Shown here piece after piece: positions 21,131 to 32,785 of a DNA stretch of 64,000 nt. The stretch comes from Parietaria judaica. Lineage: Eukaryota; Streptophyta; Magnoliopsida; Rosales; Urticaceae. Positions within the stretch are counted from its first letter, which is position 1. The number at the start of each line of letters is the position of its first letter. The stretch lies in assembly GCA_954871525.1 (NCBI GenBank), contig OX940872.1:10129180-10193179 (forward strand), read 5' to 3'. The notes under the pieces were generated by a model, which was not told the DNA's origin, did no database searches, and worked only from the letters and a program-made list of their open reading frames with translations. The position numbers were made by a program, and so were the translations under genes.

Positions 21131-23110
21131 TCAGCAACTGAGTTTTTGCTGAGGTGTCTCTACACAGGAAAATTGATGGAGAATGCCGAGCTTTGAAAAG
21201 TAATCTGAAAATGTTAGTTCTCGTGCATTATCTGATTTAAATTGCTTAACTTTCTTATTATACTGCCTTTCAACCATAGCAGTGAACCTAGGCAAAATGT
21301 GATGAACATCGGATTTGTTTGACATAAGATAGGTCCATGTAAATATTGAGTGATCATCCACGAGAGTTAGGAAATATTTGAATCCATTATGAGATTGAAC
21401 ATGAAAAGCGCCCCATATGTCACAATGAATCAGTTCTAAAACTTTATTACAAATGTTGTTTTGAGAAACAAATGGCTGTCTCTTTTGCTTAGCCTGTGGA
21501 CAAATATAACAAGGGGTAATTTGGTCCTTTTCAGAGAAATCAAGAACAGGTTTTAAAAGAGTCAGTGCCTTGTGAGACAAATTTCCTAGCCTAGTATGCC
21601 ATAGACTAGCAGAGACGTTATTACAACTGAAATCAAAACTAACGGGTTCATTACAATCAAGTATGTATAACTCCTCTTGGAGATAACCCTTGCCAATCAT
21701 CCTCTTTATGGAATGATCCTGTATTATACAATAACTATCAGTAAAACTAACCCGACCTTTAGTGTGGCCTGTTAGCATTTTCACAGATAAAAGACTGAAC
21801 TTGAAGCTAGGAGTGAGAAGCACATATTTCAGCATAATAAGAGAATTAATCTGAACGTCACCATACAAATAAACCTGGATTATTTCTTCATTAGGCAACG
21901 TGACAGTGGCATTCTTAAGCTGTTTTAAATTGACGAATTTATTTCTATTATTGGATATATGTTTAGTTGCCCCCGAGTCTATAATCCAAGCATTAGAAAG
22001 ATTAATTCTACTATTAATGGCACACATATAGTTTAATGAACCTGTGGTAAAGGTTGCAAGGTTGACATCAGATCCTTTGCTGACTGCAGAGCCGGAGTTT
22101 GAACCTTTTCCTGCCTTCTTCATGCGTTCTGAGAGCAGTCCAAAGAGCCTTTGACACTGAGAGTCACTCGGATCATCCGTTATGCTATCTCCTTCCTCTT
22201 GCTTATCAGTCTTTACATTAACAAAGTTGCTTTGAGCGCGAAACCTTTGTTGTGATCCCGGGGGATATCCATGGAGCTTATAGCACTTTTCTATGGTATG
22301 TCCGACCATCTTACAGTGAGTGCAGAAAGGACGATCTTTGTTCTTGAAAATCCTTCTCTGAACATAACTTTCTCTTGTGACCATGGCCATTTCTCTAGTT
22401 GGATCAAGTAGTGCAGATTCAAACCCTACAAATATTTGCCTTTTGCAAACACAAGGAAAATAGCCTGTTTATAGGAGGAATCGGATCCATAAGGAGTAAT
22501 TGGCCTTGAATTGCAAAGTAGGAATCGTTTAACCCCATAAGAAATCTCATTCCATACTCAGTATTATAGTATTCAACACAGGCTTTTGATTTACACTGTG
22601 GGTTGAAATCATTAATATCTTCCCAAATAGACTTTAATTTCGTGAAAAGGGTCGATATAGAATCCTGACCTTGACGAAGATTGGCAAGATCTCTTCTCAG
22701 CTCGAAGATTCTCGGTCCGTTGCTTTGCTGGAATCGTTCTTTGAGATTGGTCCATATTTCTGCAGCTGTATCCCCGAAGATTATGGACTTTGCGATTTCC
22801 TTGGATACAGAGTTGAGAAGCCAAGAAACAACGACGTTGTTGTTTCTGATCTAGGAATTCACCAATCGGTCATCATCTGATGCTGGCTTCTGTATTGATC
22901 CGTCAATGAAACCGATCTTGTTCTTGACCGAAAGAGCAATAAGAACAGATCTCGACCAAGAGGAATAGTTGTCACCGGTGAGTAATTGAGAAACGAGTAC
23001 TGCACTAGTGTTATCGAAGTTGTGGAGGTAGTATACACTTAACGGATCATCGATCGAAGCTTTGTCGGCGATCGTCTGAACAATTGCAGTCTTCTTTGAC
23101 TCTTATTCCA
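21131..23110 (-). pseudogene. Copia 1 gag, protease and integrase N-terminal half
   Basis: On the minus strand the likely gag ATG near 23110 is followed by TAA at codon 3, and there is another stop (TAG) about 90 codons in, so gag cannot be made as it stands. The frame from 22390 to 21131 carries a CCHC-type knuckle (CTHCKMVGHTIEKCYKLHG), protease WIIDSGATKHIS, and the integrase zinc-binding region (LWHTRLGNLSHKAL, CYICPQAKQ) with the start of the DDE core (IHCDIWG, FKSDNARE). It ends at a stop in the integrase core. Confidence 0.88.
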
Positions 23111-23206
23111 TGACTGAAGCGATGGAAGTGAAGACGATGAATCTGTGAAGACGATGAGCTTCACCAGTCGTTAATGGCGGAAGTGAGAGCGTAGCTCTGA
23201 TACCAT

Positions 23207-23535
23207 AATAAGAAGCAGGAAGCTTCTTTGAGAGAGAATTCAAGCTCAATGAGTAAGAAGGAGAATCTTTATTAATGAAGAGAAAGAATTGTCTGAGTAC
23301 AACCTAAAAGCTTGGTATAAATACCAACTTAACTAACTGAATTGAATAACTAAAAGGGCCTTATAAGGAAGCTTTATTAACAGCTTAATGACCGTCGTTA
23401 ATCAATCAGTAAACGACAACAAATGAAGACTTAATAATGAACGACATGAAACTGGAGGCTGCAAAGAAAGAAAACGACACACACATAGAACTCAAGAAAA
23501 AGGTTAGTCATTGGTAAGGTTTAATAACTTTAATA
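23207..23535 (-). repeat. 5' LTR of Copia 1
   Basis: About 97 percent identical by eye to the LTR at 18481-18804. On the minus strand it is followed after one base by the tRNA-Met primer-binding site. Confidence 0.9.
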
Positions 23536-23541
23536 GTTTTT

Positions 23542-23845
23542 AACTTTTTGGTGGCACTAGGGTTTCATCTCGAAGATGGAAGTTTAAATGTTTTTTTTTA
23601 TATAATGTGCGTCATGCATTATTAACGTCCAATTGTCTTGGGGTGTATATGAGATGAAATTCGAACCCAAAATCATGAAAGAGAAAGAATCGCGCCGTTT
23701 GACGACCCAACACATCACATCATTGGCTAAGATTGCGACATATTACAAGACTCTTTTTCTCCGCCTATACTTAAAAGAAAATGGTTCATTCTACCATGAG
23801 AGGAAGTTTCAAGATTTCATGCTTAACTCTTCTACTAGATCATTT
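23542..23845. other. spacer between two retroelements
   Basis: No gene or repeat is recognised. Confidence 0.5.
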
Positions 23846-23979
23846 TGTAGGAAATATCCAAATCGGGATTTAGGCCGATTAGGCTTTCCGGATCCGACCC
23901 AACTACATTAATTGGTGACGGGCCCACTCGAGTCCGCAAATTATTTATGAAGGAATTAATTAATTAATAGAATTAACTA

Positions 23980-25512
23980 GGGTAATTAGCGGCATAAGTG
24001 GCCAAGGTTTTCGAATTTCCTTAGGCATGATGCCAATGCCTAAAAAGGACGGAAAAAGTCCCCAATGTGCACTAATCACTCTAATTACAATATTTCATCC
24101 AACTAATTGGATGGATATTAGTCAACTGATGATGTGGCAGTGTTGACCGCCACGCGGACAACCACATGACATGCCACGTTATTTTTAATTTTTAATTTGT
24201 TTCCACATAATTTTTTTTGCAATTCTTTAACCTGGCCCACTTTTCTTCTCGCTTTCTCTCATGTTGCCACGTGTCCATTCTCTATTTCCCACAATATGAC
24301 ATGTGTCATCCAAATAACTAGCATTTTTTTTTGCATTTATAAGGTTGAAACCCAAAGCTCAAAGAAACAAAACACTAAACCACCGAAATTATTTGGTGAC
24401 AAATTGTAATGAATATAACAATTTAAATAGCAAACATATTAAGAGATTATCAAGATAAGTATAATTAACTTAACCAATAGGTAATAATCTTGTATAATTA
24501 GCATAACAAGTAATCCACATTATCTAAAGTTTGGTTTTATATAGTTGGACTTTATCAAGATAAGTATAAAATTTCTAACCAATCAAAAGGGTTTACGTTA
24601 GTCGAGTCACATTATTCATTTTTTTTAAATTTCTATATATTTATGATCATCATGTTTATTAACTAATCATAATAAGCTAGTTACAGTAGCTATGCTAAAC
24701 TCATTTTATTTATTTAATTAGTCGTGATATTGTTAATAAATAGATAAATTTATTTCATATTTATTTTACTTTATTAAATTATCATGTAAGTATTTAAAAC
24801 TCTTAAGTAGGATAATATTTACAATTTTAGTAGTATTTTTAGCAACTACCCGAAAATAAACTTATAAGTAGGATAATATTTACAACTTTAGTAGTATTTT
24901 CAACAACTACCAGAAAATAAACTTATAAGCAGGATAATATTTACAACTTTAGTGGTATTTTCAACCACTACCCGACAAATAACGGATGATAATCGAAAAG
25001 ATATCTCACATATTAATGGCTATGTTTGCTACTTGAATTGTTATATCCATTACTTTGACACCAAATACCTTTGATGTAGTAATTTAGTGCTTTGTTTATC
25101 TGGGTTTGGTCATGGTTCCAAAATACAAATACAAAATATTTTGATTACTTATTTGGATGACACGTGGGACAACTTAGGAAAGAGAGAAAGAGGGAGAGAG
25201 AGATAGAGAGAGTGTACACGTGGCAACGTGGGAGAGGGCGAGAAAATAAGTAGTCCCCATAAAAAAATTAAAAAAAAAAAAAAGACGTGGCAATTTAAAA
25301 AAAAAAAAGACGACATGGCGTGCCACGTAGATGTCCGCGTGTCAGTTAACACTGCCACATCACCATTTGACTAATAATCATTCAATTAGTTGGATGGAAT
25401 TTTGTGATTAGAGTGATTAGTGCACATTGAGGACTTTTGCTGTCGTTTTTGGACATTGGCATCATGCCTAATGAAATTCAAAAACATTGGCTACTTATGC
25501 CGCTAATTACCC
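23980..25512. mobile_element. non-autonomous Mutator-like element with long terminal inverted repeats
   Basis: The termini GGGTAATTAGCGGCATAAGT and its inverted complement are flanked by a perfect 9-bp target duplication AATTAACTA (23971-23979 and 25513-25521), the size made by Mutator-like transposases. The inverted repeats extend about 340 bp (roughly 23980-24325 and 25150-25512) with moderate divergence. No transposase or gene fragment is seen inside, only AT-rich DNA and a 61-bp tandem repeat. It is inserted in the LTR at 23846-25988. Confidence 0.92.
24800..24981. repeat. 61-bp tandem repeat, three copies
   Basis: Copies start at 24800, 24861 and 24922 and share aggataatatttacaa and agtagtatttt. 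They lie in the interior of the Mutator-like element. Confidence 0.88.
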
Positions 25513-26002
25513 AATTAACTAATAATGACCTAATAGACTTTGGCCCATTTACTAAGCCATAGGTCATTAACATATGTGGGCTATTTATAGCCCTGTTAGC
25601 ATCATAATTCGATATCAACATTGCCAAAATATTGACAAAAATTCGAAGCCCCCTCTAGTAACATTAGATGCGATTTTTCTCCTCCCGGAACTTTCATTCG
25701 GTTTGTCGTCCAATCACCGAGAAGAACCTAGCAGTCTGACGAGGTGGTTTTTTGTCAATCGATGCTCCCGCAGCGATGTTGTGGACAAGCTAGAGGTTAT
25801 ATACTTGTGGAATTTAGATCCGCGTTCCGAAGAACACGATCACAAAGAATTTTTCTAGTAAAAAATACAAGTTTGGTAATGTATCGAAACCTCTCTCTTA
25901 ATTTTCAAACTTAATCAAGATCTTTGTTTTGATAAAATCCCGTGATTTCCGCCTCGTGATTGAGAAAATCTCATCGAAAAACCCAGCAATGGTATTAGAG
26001 CC

Positions 26003-26874
26003 GGTTTGATTAAATTTCTAAAATTAGATTTTCGGATCCGAATTTTTTTTGTAATTAGATTTATGGTTAGGAATTTTGTGCGCAATTTTGGAAAATTTAG
26101 GCCCAAAACCGAGCACAGCAACGGGTGATGGCAACGATGACTTCTCGTTGCTGTCGCTCCATGGTTCAAACATGGGTCTGACCCCTAACCGACCTGGATC
26201 TGGGTCAACCCTACCCAAGACCCAAGCCGAACCCGACTCGTTGTGCTTGACTCGGTCTAGAACTATTCTGGGCCATTCGGCCGACGGGTAGAGCTTTGAT
26301 AGCCTTATTAAATACGTTGGGCTGCCCGCTAGTGTGGGCACGGGTCCCACCCGAGCCCACATATCTTTTAAATTCGATTTACTATTTTATTTCCCTAGGT
26401 GTCCGAAGTGTCGTTTACGGTTATATACTTTTATATTATTCATTATCCTAAAATTAAAATAATTTGGAAAGTCATATTAATTTATAAAAGGCTTAGGAAT
26501 TAATTTTGAGGATTATGTAAGTATTAAATCCTTGTATTTTTTATTTAAATAAGTTAAATAGAAATTGAATGCTAAATCTAACTTTCACGGGTGTAACTTA
26601 ATATGACTAATACATTAAATGTTATATGTGATGAATAATTATTTATTTTTAAAATAATTATAATATTATTTTATTAAAAAAATATCGATTTTGATTGTAT
26701 TCAAAGTCTTCTCATGTATAATTTAGTTAATTTATATTAGTACTAGACTAAGGAAACATATCACAAATTCAAACCCCTCCGTAAATATCAGGTCCATTGT
26801 CTTACATGTGTGTATTTAAATTCAAATTATATATGTGTGTATATATATATTCGAATAAATCTTGGAGAATATGA
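26003..26874. other. leader remnant of the split LTR element, then AT-rich DNA
   Basis: About 26003-26390 is a more GC-rich, T-to-C mixed leader that follows the primer-binding site and contains no credible gag. The rest, to the start of element A, is AT-rich with a TA run near 26840-26850. No gene is seen. Confidence 0.55.
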
Positions 26875-27067
26875 GGGCTTTTTAGCAAAAAACCAAATTT
26901 GGGTGAAACTTTTTTAAAAAACCTTCAAAAATTTACCATAATTAAAGAAACCCTCATTTGGTGTTATTTGGACAAGTATACCCTTAATATATCGAATCCA
27001 TCTTCTCCTTCGCCAAGCCTTCGTCGTCGAACATATCCATTCTTCTTCACCAAGCCATCGATCATCT

Positions 27068-27345
27068 TCCTTCTTCAACAGAGCTCGGGATCACCTCGTG
27101 ATTACTTGCGACTGCTAGCTTCGATCATGTCTGGAAAATTCTGCAATTCAATCATGTGCAATTTGATCGAAATGACGCTGTTTGGCTGTCAAGAAAATTC
27201 ACCGATCATCAGTCTTCTTCGACGAAGCTCGGGATCTTGTTGTGATTACTTGCGATTCCTAGCTTCGATCAAGTTTCATAATTATGCAATTCAAACTTCT
27301 CCAGGTTCGTGAGAATTGGCGCTGTTTGGCTGCCCAGAAAATTGG
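27068..27345. repeat. 144-bp diverged tandem duplication near the left end of element A
   Basis: Blocks around ttcttc...gctcgggatc, tgattacttgcga, ctagcttcgatca and cgctgtttggctg recur at a spacing of about 144 bases. The open frame across it is not recognised. Confidence 0.65.
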
Positions 27346-27509
27346 CCGAGAAAATTTTGAATCTTCTCTGTAATATTGCTATATTTAATGAAAAATATTA
27401 TATTGTGTAGGTTCATTAATGTCGGCCTCCGAGGGATCATCAAGATCGTCGCACACTAAAAATTTGGCCAACCATGCTATATTAAGAACTCTTATTGTCT
27501 ACACAATTT

Positions 27510-27845
27510 AAATTCTAGTTACAAACGTGTAACCAAAATTACATTTATGTAACTTCAGTTACATAAGTGTAACTTTAGTTACACGTTTGTAACTGAAGTT
27601 ACACTTATGTTGAAAAGTTACAAACGTTGCAATAATTGTAACCTCAAAGTTACAAACGTTAAACTTCAGTTACAAACGTGTAACCAAACGTGTAACCAAT
27701 CGTGTATCTAAAGTTACACTAATGTAACTTTAGTTACATTTATGTAACTTCATATACAAACGCGTAACTTCAGTTACAAACGTGTAACTAAAGTTACACT
27801 TAAGTAACTGAAGTTACACGTTTGTATCTGAAGTTACATTATTTC
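27510..27845. repeat. GTTAC/GTAAC motif cluster in element A, left
   Basis: A dense but irregular run of units such as agttacacttatgtaactt. Similar short clusters occur at about 28525-28620, 29890-30115 and 30200-30240. They are related to the large array in element B. Confidence 0.8.
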
Positions 27846-27892
27846 AAATATGGCAGTTATATAATAAATTTTAAAATTACTATTGTTACAGG

Positions 27893-28513
27893 GAAATTCA
27901 CCAGTGAAGATCTAAATGGCAGTTCTTCCAACGTATTTATAGACGATGTAACCGTCGAGCATTTCCCAAAGTTGTTTGACGTGGAAAAGGGCAACATGTT
28001 CAAATCGAAGAAGCATTTACAGAACATTATGCGCATGATTGCAATCAGAAGAAACTTCTCATTTACGACTACGAATTCTGATACATGTCGGTTTGAAATC
28101 AAATGTTTGAGTGCCGGTTGTATGTGGAAAATGCATTCTTCAACGGACTACAATGGCTCTACAACATGGAGGATAAAATCATACAATAAAACACACTCAT
28201 GCGTGAGGACGGTAACCAGTACCAAGTACCCGTATGCAAACGCTGCCGTTGTCAAGGAATGCTTGAAAACTGCGTTTGGTGAAGAAAAGGAAGTTGATCC
28301 ATCGCTCCGAAGAAGATAATCAAGAAGATGCAAAAAGAACACGTAGTAGAAATTAGCTATTATACAGCTAGGAAGGCCAATGAATTAACTTTAGAATCCA
28401 TGCAAGGAAGTGCAGAGGATTCGTATGCAATGCTACCTAAGTATGCAGAAGCGTTAAAAGAGAAAAACCGGAGTCCCTCGGCCTACAAAATACAAATGGT
28501 GGTAGTTACATAG
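27893..28513 (+). pseudogene. truncated MuDR-family transposase (DNA-binding domain)
   Basis: The frame opens after a plausible splice acceptor (ttgttacag) at about 27892. It encodes a Mutator transposase N-terminal domain: FKSKKHLQNIMRMIAIRRN, then CRFEIKCLSAGCMWKM, then WRIKSYNKTHSC, the C-x-C...H-x-C pattern of the plant MuDR domain. A frameshift near 28310 leads into EISYYTARKANEL...DSYAMLPKYAEALK (28328-28513), the segment that precedes the catalytic core in these transposases. The DDE core is missing and GTTAC-type repeats follow, so it is inactive. Confidence 0.85.
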
Positions 28514-28675
28514 ACATATTTACAATAAGTTTAACCGGAGTTACAGTAATGTAATTGGAGTTACAATAATGTAACTGGAATTACAATAATGTAACTGGAA
28601 TTACAATTACTTAAGTGATGCTAAATTACAATTATATAAAGAAGTTGTAAATTATATTACAATCAGTACCTATCC

Positions 28676-30384
28676 TCAATCTGGTGTATGATGAGAGTGA
28701 AGTTGATCATTATTGTTCAAACCAATGTGAGACATTAGCATCTCCAATTGGTTTTTCAAGAAAACAACTTCGTTCTTCAAGCTAACTCGCTCAGCCTTCA
28801 TCTCTTTGTTATCTTCTTTAAGTGCTGCTACTTCTTTGCGTAGCTGATTGATTATTAAAGATGAGCCTTGTTGAGGAGCTTGTGGTGAAGAACTAGATTT
28901 TTGAGGAAGTTGTCTCTCTGAAAAATATTCTGACAGAACACGTAGCTGTAATATTAGAAAAACAATAATAACATTATTAATATTCCAAAAACAGTGTCAT
29001 GGTTATTATAACTAAATTAAATCGTAAATGAAGTAAAGCAATTCGAAAATACCTCAATGTCATAAAAAATGGAAGCAACCTTTCTAGAGCATATTACCAC
29101 CAAGCAAACTCCAATTCAAAATTGGTGGACCGATAGAAGAATTCAGATTCGTAGCAATTTTGGCTTTGGACCACAATGGTATAGCCTGGGCTAAGTACAC
29201 TAAAATTGCAGTTGGCATACCATGAAGGTGATAGCCAGTTATGGGACTGTCGGTATTTAAACTTGTGGCAGCCTTTAACATGAACTCCTTAGTGGTTTCG
29301 TTGATAATTTTTCCCCATGGATAGGACTGGAAAGCAGTAGAAGAACTGGCTAAGTCGATGTAGGCGTTCTCGATTCGTTTTTCCTTTGGCTTGCTATCGA
29401 TGAATGCCTCGAAGAAGTAAACATTCACCATTATTTTTAGCAGTTTGTCATCATCGATATCATCGGAAGTAGAAAAAAGATCCTCAGAATCACTACTCGT
29501 AACTCTTGATGAACCTCCAAACCACTTCTCCGTTATTTCTCCTTTGCTTGTGATGACTTTGGATGGAAAGGTAGAACAATTCAAGAAGGTCGTTGGTTGA
29601 AACTATTTAAGGCCAAACTCAATGACTTGGTCATTGAACATGAAAGTCATTGACTCATCTTTACCCTCCACGATATGAAACACTAGGTTGTGTGACAAAC
29701 GAGATGGATATGTTTCTTTCTTGAAGTCGACAAAGTAGCCAAAAATTCCATTCCGAAACTTATCTAAACAATCTGCCCGTGGAGCCAACAACTGCTCGAT
29801 GTATTTTATAGTATAGTATTGAACCGCTGATATGTATTAATTCTGATTCCATGTCTTCTCCTTGTCAAAGCTACACGAATCTGCAATAAGATAGTGGTAA
29901 GTACAATTACATTGTAATTTACAATCATGTAACTATAATTACAGTTACATCATGTAACTATAGTTACATTTACAATTATGTAACTGAAGTTACAATCATG
30001 TAACAGTAATTTAAAATTACTATTACTGTAATTACAGTTATGTAAATAGCATTACATAAAGGCAATTCTAGTTACAATCATGTAACAATAAGTTACATTT
30101 ATATAATAACATTTATAATAGGCGTTTTTTTGAACCTTTTCAGCTTCTTCCTACAAACACATGAGCTATGTAGGTTACTAAAATGACATAAAGTAAATGT
30201 TATAACTATACGTGCAATAAGAGTTACCCAACGTAACTTGAGTTATCTTTATTTTATCTTTTTCCTCCGATGGGTCTATCGACTTCATTTTCGGGCTAGA
30301 GGACGTCGCCGATGGGTGTATCGACTTCATTTACGGGCTAGAGGACGTCGCCTTTGCTAAATAGCTACGTCTTTTCGATTTCAT
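28676..30384 (-). pseudogene. DUF1985-type transposon gene, degenerate
   Basis: Minus-strand pieces fit one spliced gene. A 5' exon starts at ATG 30382-30384 (MKSKRRSYLAKATSSSP), has a 42-bp tandem duplication (30269-30310, 30311-30352), and has a TAA at 30331-30333 in one copy. Middle frames (about 29830-29603 and 29600-29084) carry DKFRNGIFGYFVDFKKETYP, an acidic DSEDLFSTSDDIDDD stretch and FQSYPWGKIINETTKEFM, resembling DUF1985 proteins. They are split by an in-frame TAG at 29601-29603. After a frameshift near 29090, a GT-AG intron leads to a last exon (28945-28676) encoding a Glu/Lys-rich coiled coil (KEVAALKEDNKEMKAERVS). DUF1985 proteins are known from plant Mutator-like elements of the KAONASHI type, often with an Ulp1-like protease, which was not seen here. 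Confidence 0.68.
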
Positions 30385-30989
30385 ACCTACAATAATTTAA
30401 AGGAAACATAATAAGCAAGAAAATATGAACGTACTTAACCGTGCCCTTGCTCGATCTGCATGTAATGGGGTTCAATCAAAATCAAGTAAGCTTATGAATA
30501 CGATTAAACTCATCGATACTAAGTGAACATCGGTAAACCATGCATCAAACTGCTCCATAATAGTTGCCAAAAACAGTTGTACTGCACGCTTGGGGAGTTC
30601 CGACTTCACCCAACTCCAAAGTCTATGCCAACTGGTCCAAACAACAAGCCTTCACCACTAGAGACTCCCTCTGTAAGTCCTCTTGCACCCAATTACTCAG
30701 ATCATATCGTGCCCTAACTTTTTGTTTGAGGAATTATATACGTAAACATTTTCTTCTCAAATATACGAGATAGAAGAATTGAAACAAGATGGTGCCCTAA
30801 CTTTTTGCCCAAATCAACGACCAAATCACGCGATGAAACAAGATGGTGCCCTAACTTTTTACCCAAATCAATGACCAATTACTCAGATCATATTTTGCCC
30901 TAACAAGCTCCTACACTCCAGAACCGGCACCAATTAGAAAATCAAACCCTAGGTGGGAGAAAGGGCCGAACCTGACGAAATGCGGAGGC

Positions 30990-31243
30990 GATCGAACGAG
31001 CGAATGGGTTGAGGGCTTCGAACGGTCCAGCGGCAAATCGAGGGAGGCGATCGGAGCGGCGGCAAATCAAGGGAGGCGATCGTTAGAGAGGAGCGAGAAG
31101 AGAGAATGATCGAGAGGTCAAACGAGCGAATGGATTGAGGGCTTCGAACGGTCCGGCGGTGAATCGAGGGAGGCGATCGGAGCGGCGGCGAATCGAGGGA
31201 GGCGATCGACAGAGAGGAGCAAGAAGAGAGAATGATCGAGAGG
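30990..31243. repeat. 126-bp tandem duplication, GC-rich
   Basis: Two copies, about 30995-31120 and 31121-31243, share aacgagcgaatgg, gagggcttcgaacggtcc and gggaggcgatcgga. Each holds shorter internal repeats of gaatcgagggaggcgatcg. It lies just inside the right end of element A, possibly in the DUF1985 gene's upstream region. Confidence 0.85.
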
Positions 31244-31692
31244 TATCTCTTGCTTCTTTGGTTAGTTCAGTACGAGTGGAAGGAGAGGGGTATTTTGAAA
31301 AAAAAAACTTTTAAATTGAGTATAATTTGGATGGGCTTATTAGCAAAATACTCAATCTTAGTCAAACTATTTTAAAAAATACTCAAAAGTTTGATATAAT
31401 TAAAGATATACTCATTTGATTTTTTATGTACAACTATACCCTCACCATCTTCATGCTCACTGTAATCTCTCAACACGTCAAACAAATATACCATCGACTC
31501 TTTCCATTGTTGCTCAACCATGCCTTCGATCAATTCTACAGATTTTGATTTTGATTTCGATTCGATTTCGATCGGTTCTCCAAAGCTTCTGCTTGTTCGA
31601 TTGTTCTATCTCCCGTTTTCGGACGAGCATATGATTCGATACAACATAGGTTCGTCAATTTCGAATTCTCGCAACAGTCCGATCGATCGACT

Positions 31693-32240
31693 ATGGAGGA
31701 GTTAGAGACAGGGACGAGTCTCGGAAACCCTAGCGATGGCGGAGGAGGGAAGCCGAAGGTGGTGGTGGTAATGGGACCCACGGTCTTGGGGAAGTCGAAG
31801 CTGGCCATTGATCTGGCTTCTCACTTCGCCGTGGAGCTCATCAACGCCGACTCTATGCAGATCTACAGAGGCCTCGACGTGCTCACCAACAAGGTCTCAC
31901 TCCACGAACAGAGAGGTTGGTCTCATCACAAATCCCTCGCTTCGTCTTCTTACATCGTCTCAATCTCAATTTCTCAATCTGTCAGTTTTTATTCTTTCAG
32001 GAGTTCCTCATCATCTTCTGGGGACTGTGAATCCAAACGTTGATTTCACGGCCAAGGAGTTCCGAGATTCCGCCATTCCTGTTGGTTTTCGGATTTTCGC
32101 TCTGCAACTTTCAATCTGATTTTAGCATTTCTTTCTCTGATTATTAGCGAATTGAATTTTCAGCTGATTGAAGATATCTTGTCTCGTGATTGCTTGCCAG
32201 TCATTAATGGGGGTACACACTACTATATTCATGAAGGCTG
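31693..32240 (+). pseudogene. IPT2-like: 5' fragment of a tRNA isopentenyltransferase gene (IPT2-like), captured
   Basis: Exons 31693-31915, 32001-32080 and 32164 to about 32235 join at GT-AG introns in phase and encode about the first 125 residues of a tRNA dimethylallyltransferase (MiaA/IPT2 type). The P-loop reads GPTVLGKSK (GPTGSGKSK is usual). It is followed by DLASHFAVELINADSMQIYR, GLDVLTNKV, VPHHLLGTV, and FTAKEFRDSAIP, then GGTHYYI. Homology stops there and a TGA follows at 32238-32240, so more than two thirds of the protein, including the dimethylallyl- and tRNA-binding parts, is missing. The intact enzyme prenylates A37 of tRNAs reading UNN codons and releases cis-zeatin on tRNA turnover. 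The retained introns show capture from genomic DNA, not from mRNA. Confidence 0.9.
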
Positions 32241-32785
32241 AAACAGAGTTTGAATTTGTCTCTGTTTCGGTTTCTTACGCACGACGCCAGAAAGCGGAAG
32301 ACACGCTGTCGTTCTCCGGTCACCGGAAATTCAACTGCAAAACTATAAACCAAAGTCAACATAGGAATTTTCTACCAAACTATAAACCAAACTGATTCTC
32401 ACTGCTTATGCGTTAGTATTCTAATGTGCAATTCATGAATATTCTTTCTGTTTGGATTGTGTTTATATGGACTTTTTTTGTAAAATTGTGTGTATTAATT
32501 CATTGCATGATCTTTCTTATCGTAGATATATATTAATTGATAGGATGATATGAAGTGTAGATCTGCTGTGATTGGACTTTGTTTTAATTTGAATATGTGA
32601 TTGGTGTCGCCGAAGTTCCTTGTCCACGATCGCCCAAACCTCGGGATTGGCCTCGCCGAGCCCGTGGTCCACAAAGCTCAATCAAATACCTGGTATTAAC
32701 ACAAACACCAACAAGAACACAACAACAACAAAAAAAAACACTTAGAACACACCAAAGCACACAGCTTTGTTACAGGAACGAAACT
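32241..32785. other. spacer in element B between the IPT fragment and the minisatellite
   Basis: AT-rich sequence with one GC-rich patch near 32605-32680. Nothing is recognised. Confidence 0.5.

Larger units (their letters stand above)
18481..23535 (-). mobile_element. Copia-type LTR retrotransposon 1, complete but degenerate
   Basis: Two LTRs of about 325 bp (18481-18804 and 23207-23535) flank a minus-strand internal region, and GTTTTT occurs directly outside both ends (18475-18480 and 23536-23541). The primer-binding site TGGTATCAGAGCT (complement of 23193-23205) matches initiator tRNA-Met and lies one base from the 5' LTR. A polypurine tract (complement of tccccctc at 18804-18811) abuts the 3' LTR. 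By eye the LTRs differ at about ten substitutions plus two small indels, so the insertion is fairly recent. Domain order is gag, protease, integrase, RT, RNase H, as in Ty1/copia. Gag and pol are broken by stops and frameshifts. Confidence 0.93.
23846..26002 (+). mobile_element. 5' LTR plus primer-binding site of a Copia-type element, split by a MULE
   Basis: The segments 23846-23979 and 25513 to about 25988 match the LTR at 52435-53124: both start TGTA, share aatcgggatttaggcc, and later share gttagcatcataatt, tttttctcctcccg and gataaaatcccgtgattt. The LTR is followed by TGGTATTAGAGCC (25990-26002), one mismatch from the tRNA-Met primer-binding site, so this is a 5' LTR in + orientation. Its pol genes are missing; the internal part seems to end before about 26400. 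The 1533-bp insertion at 23980-25512 separates the two LTR halves. Confidence 0.82.
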
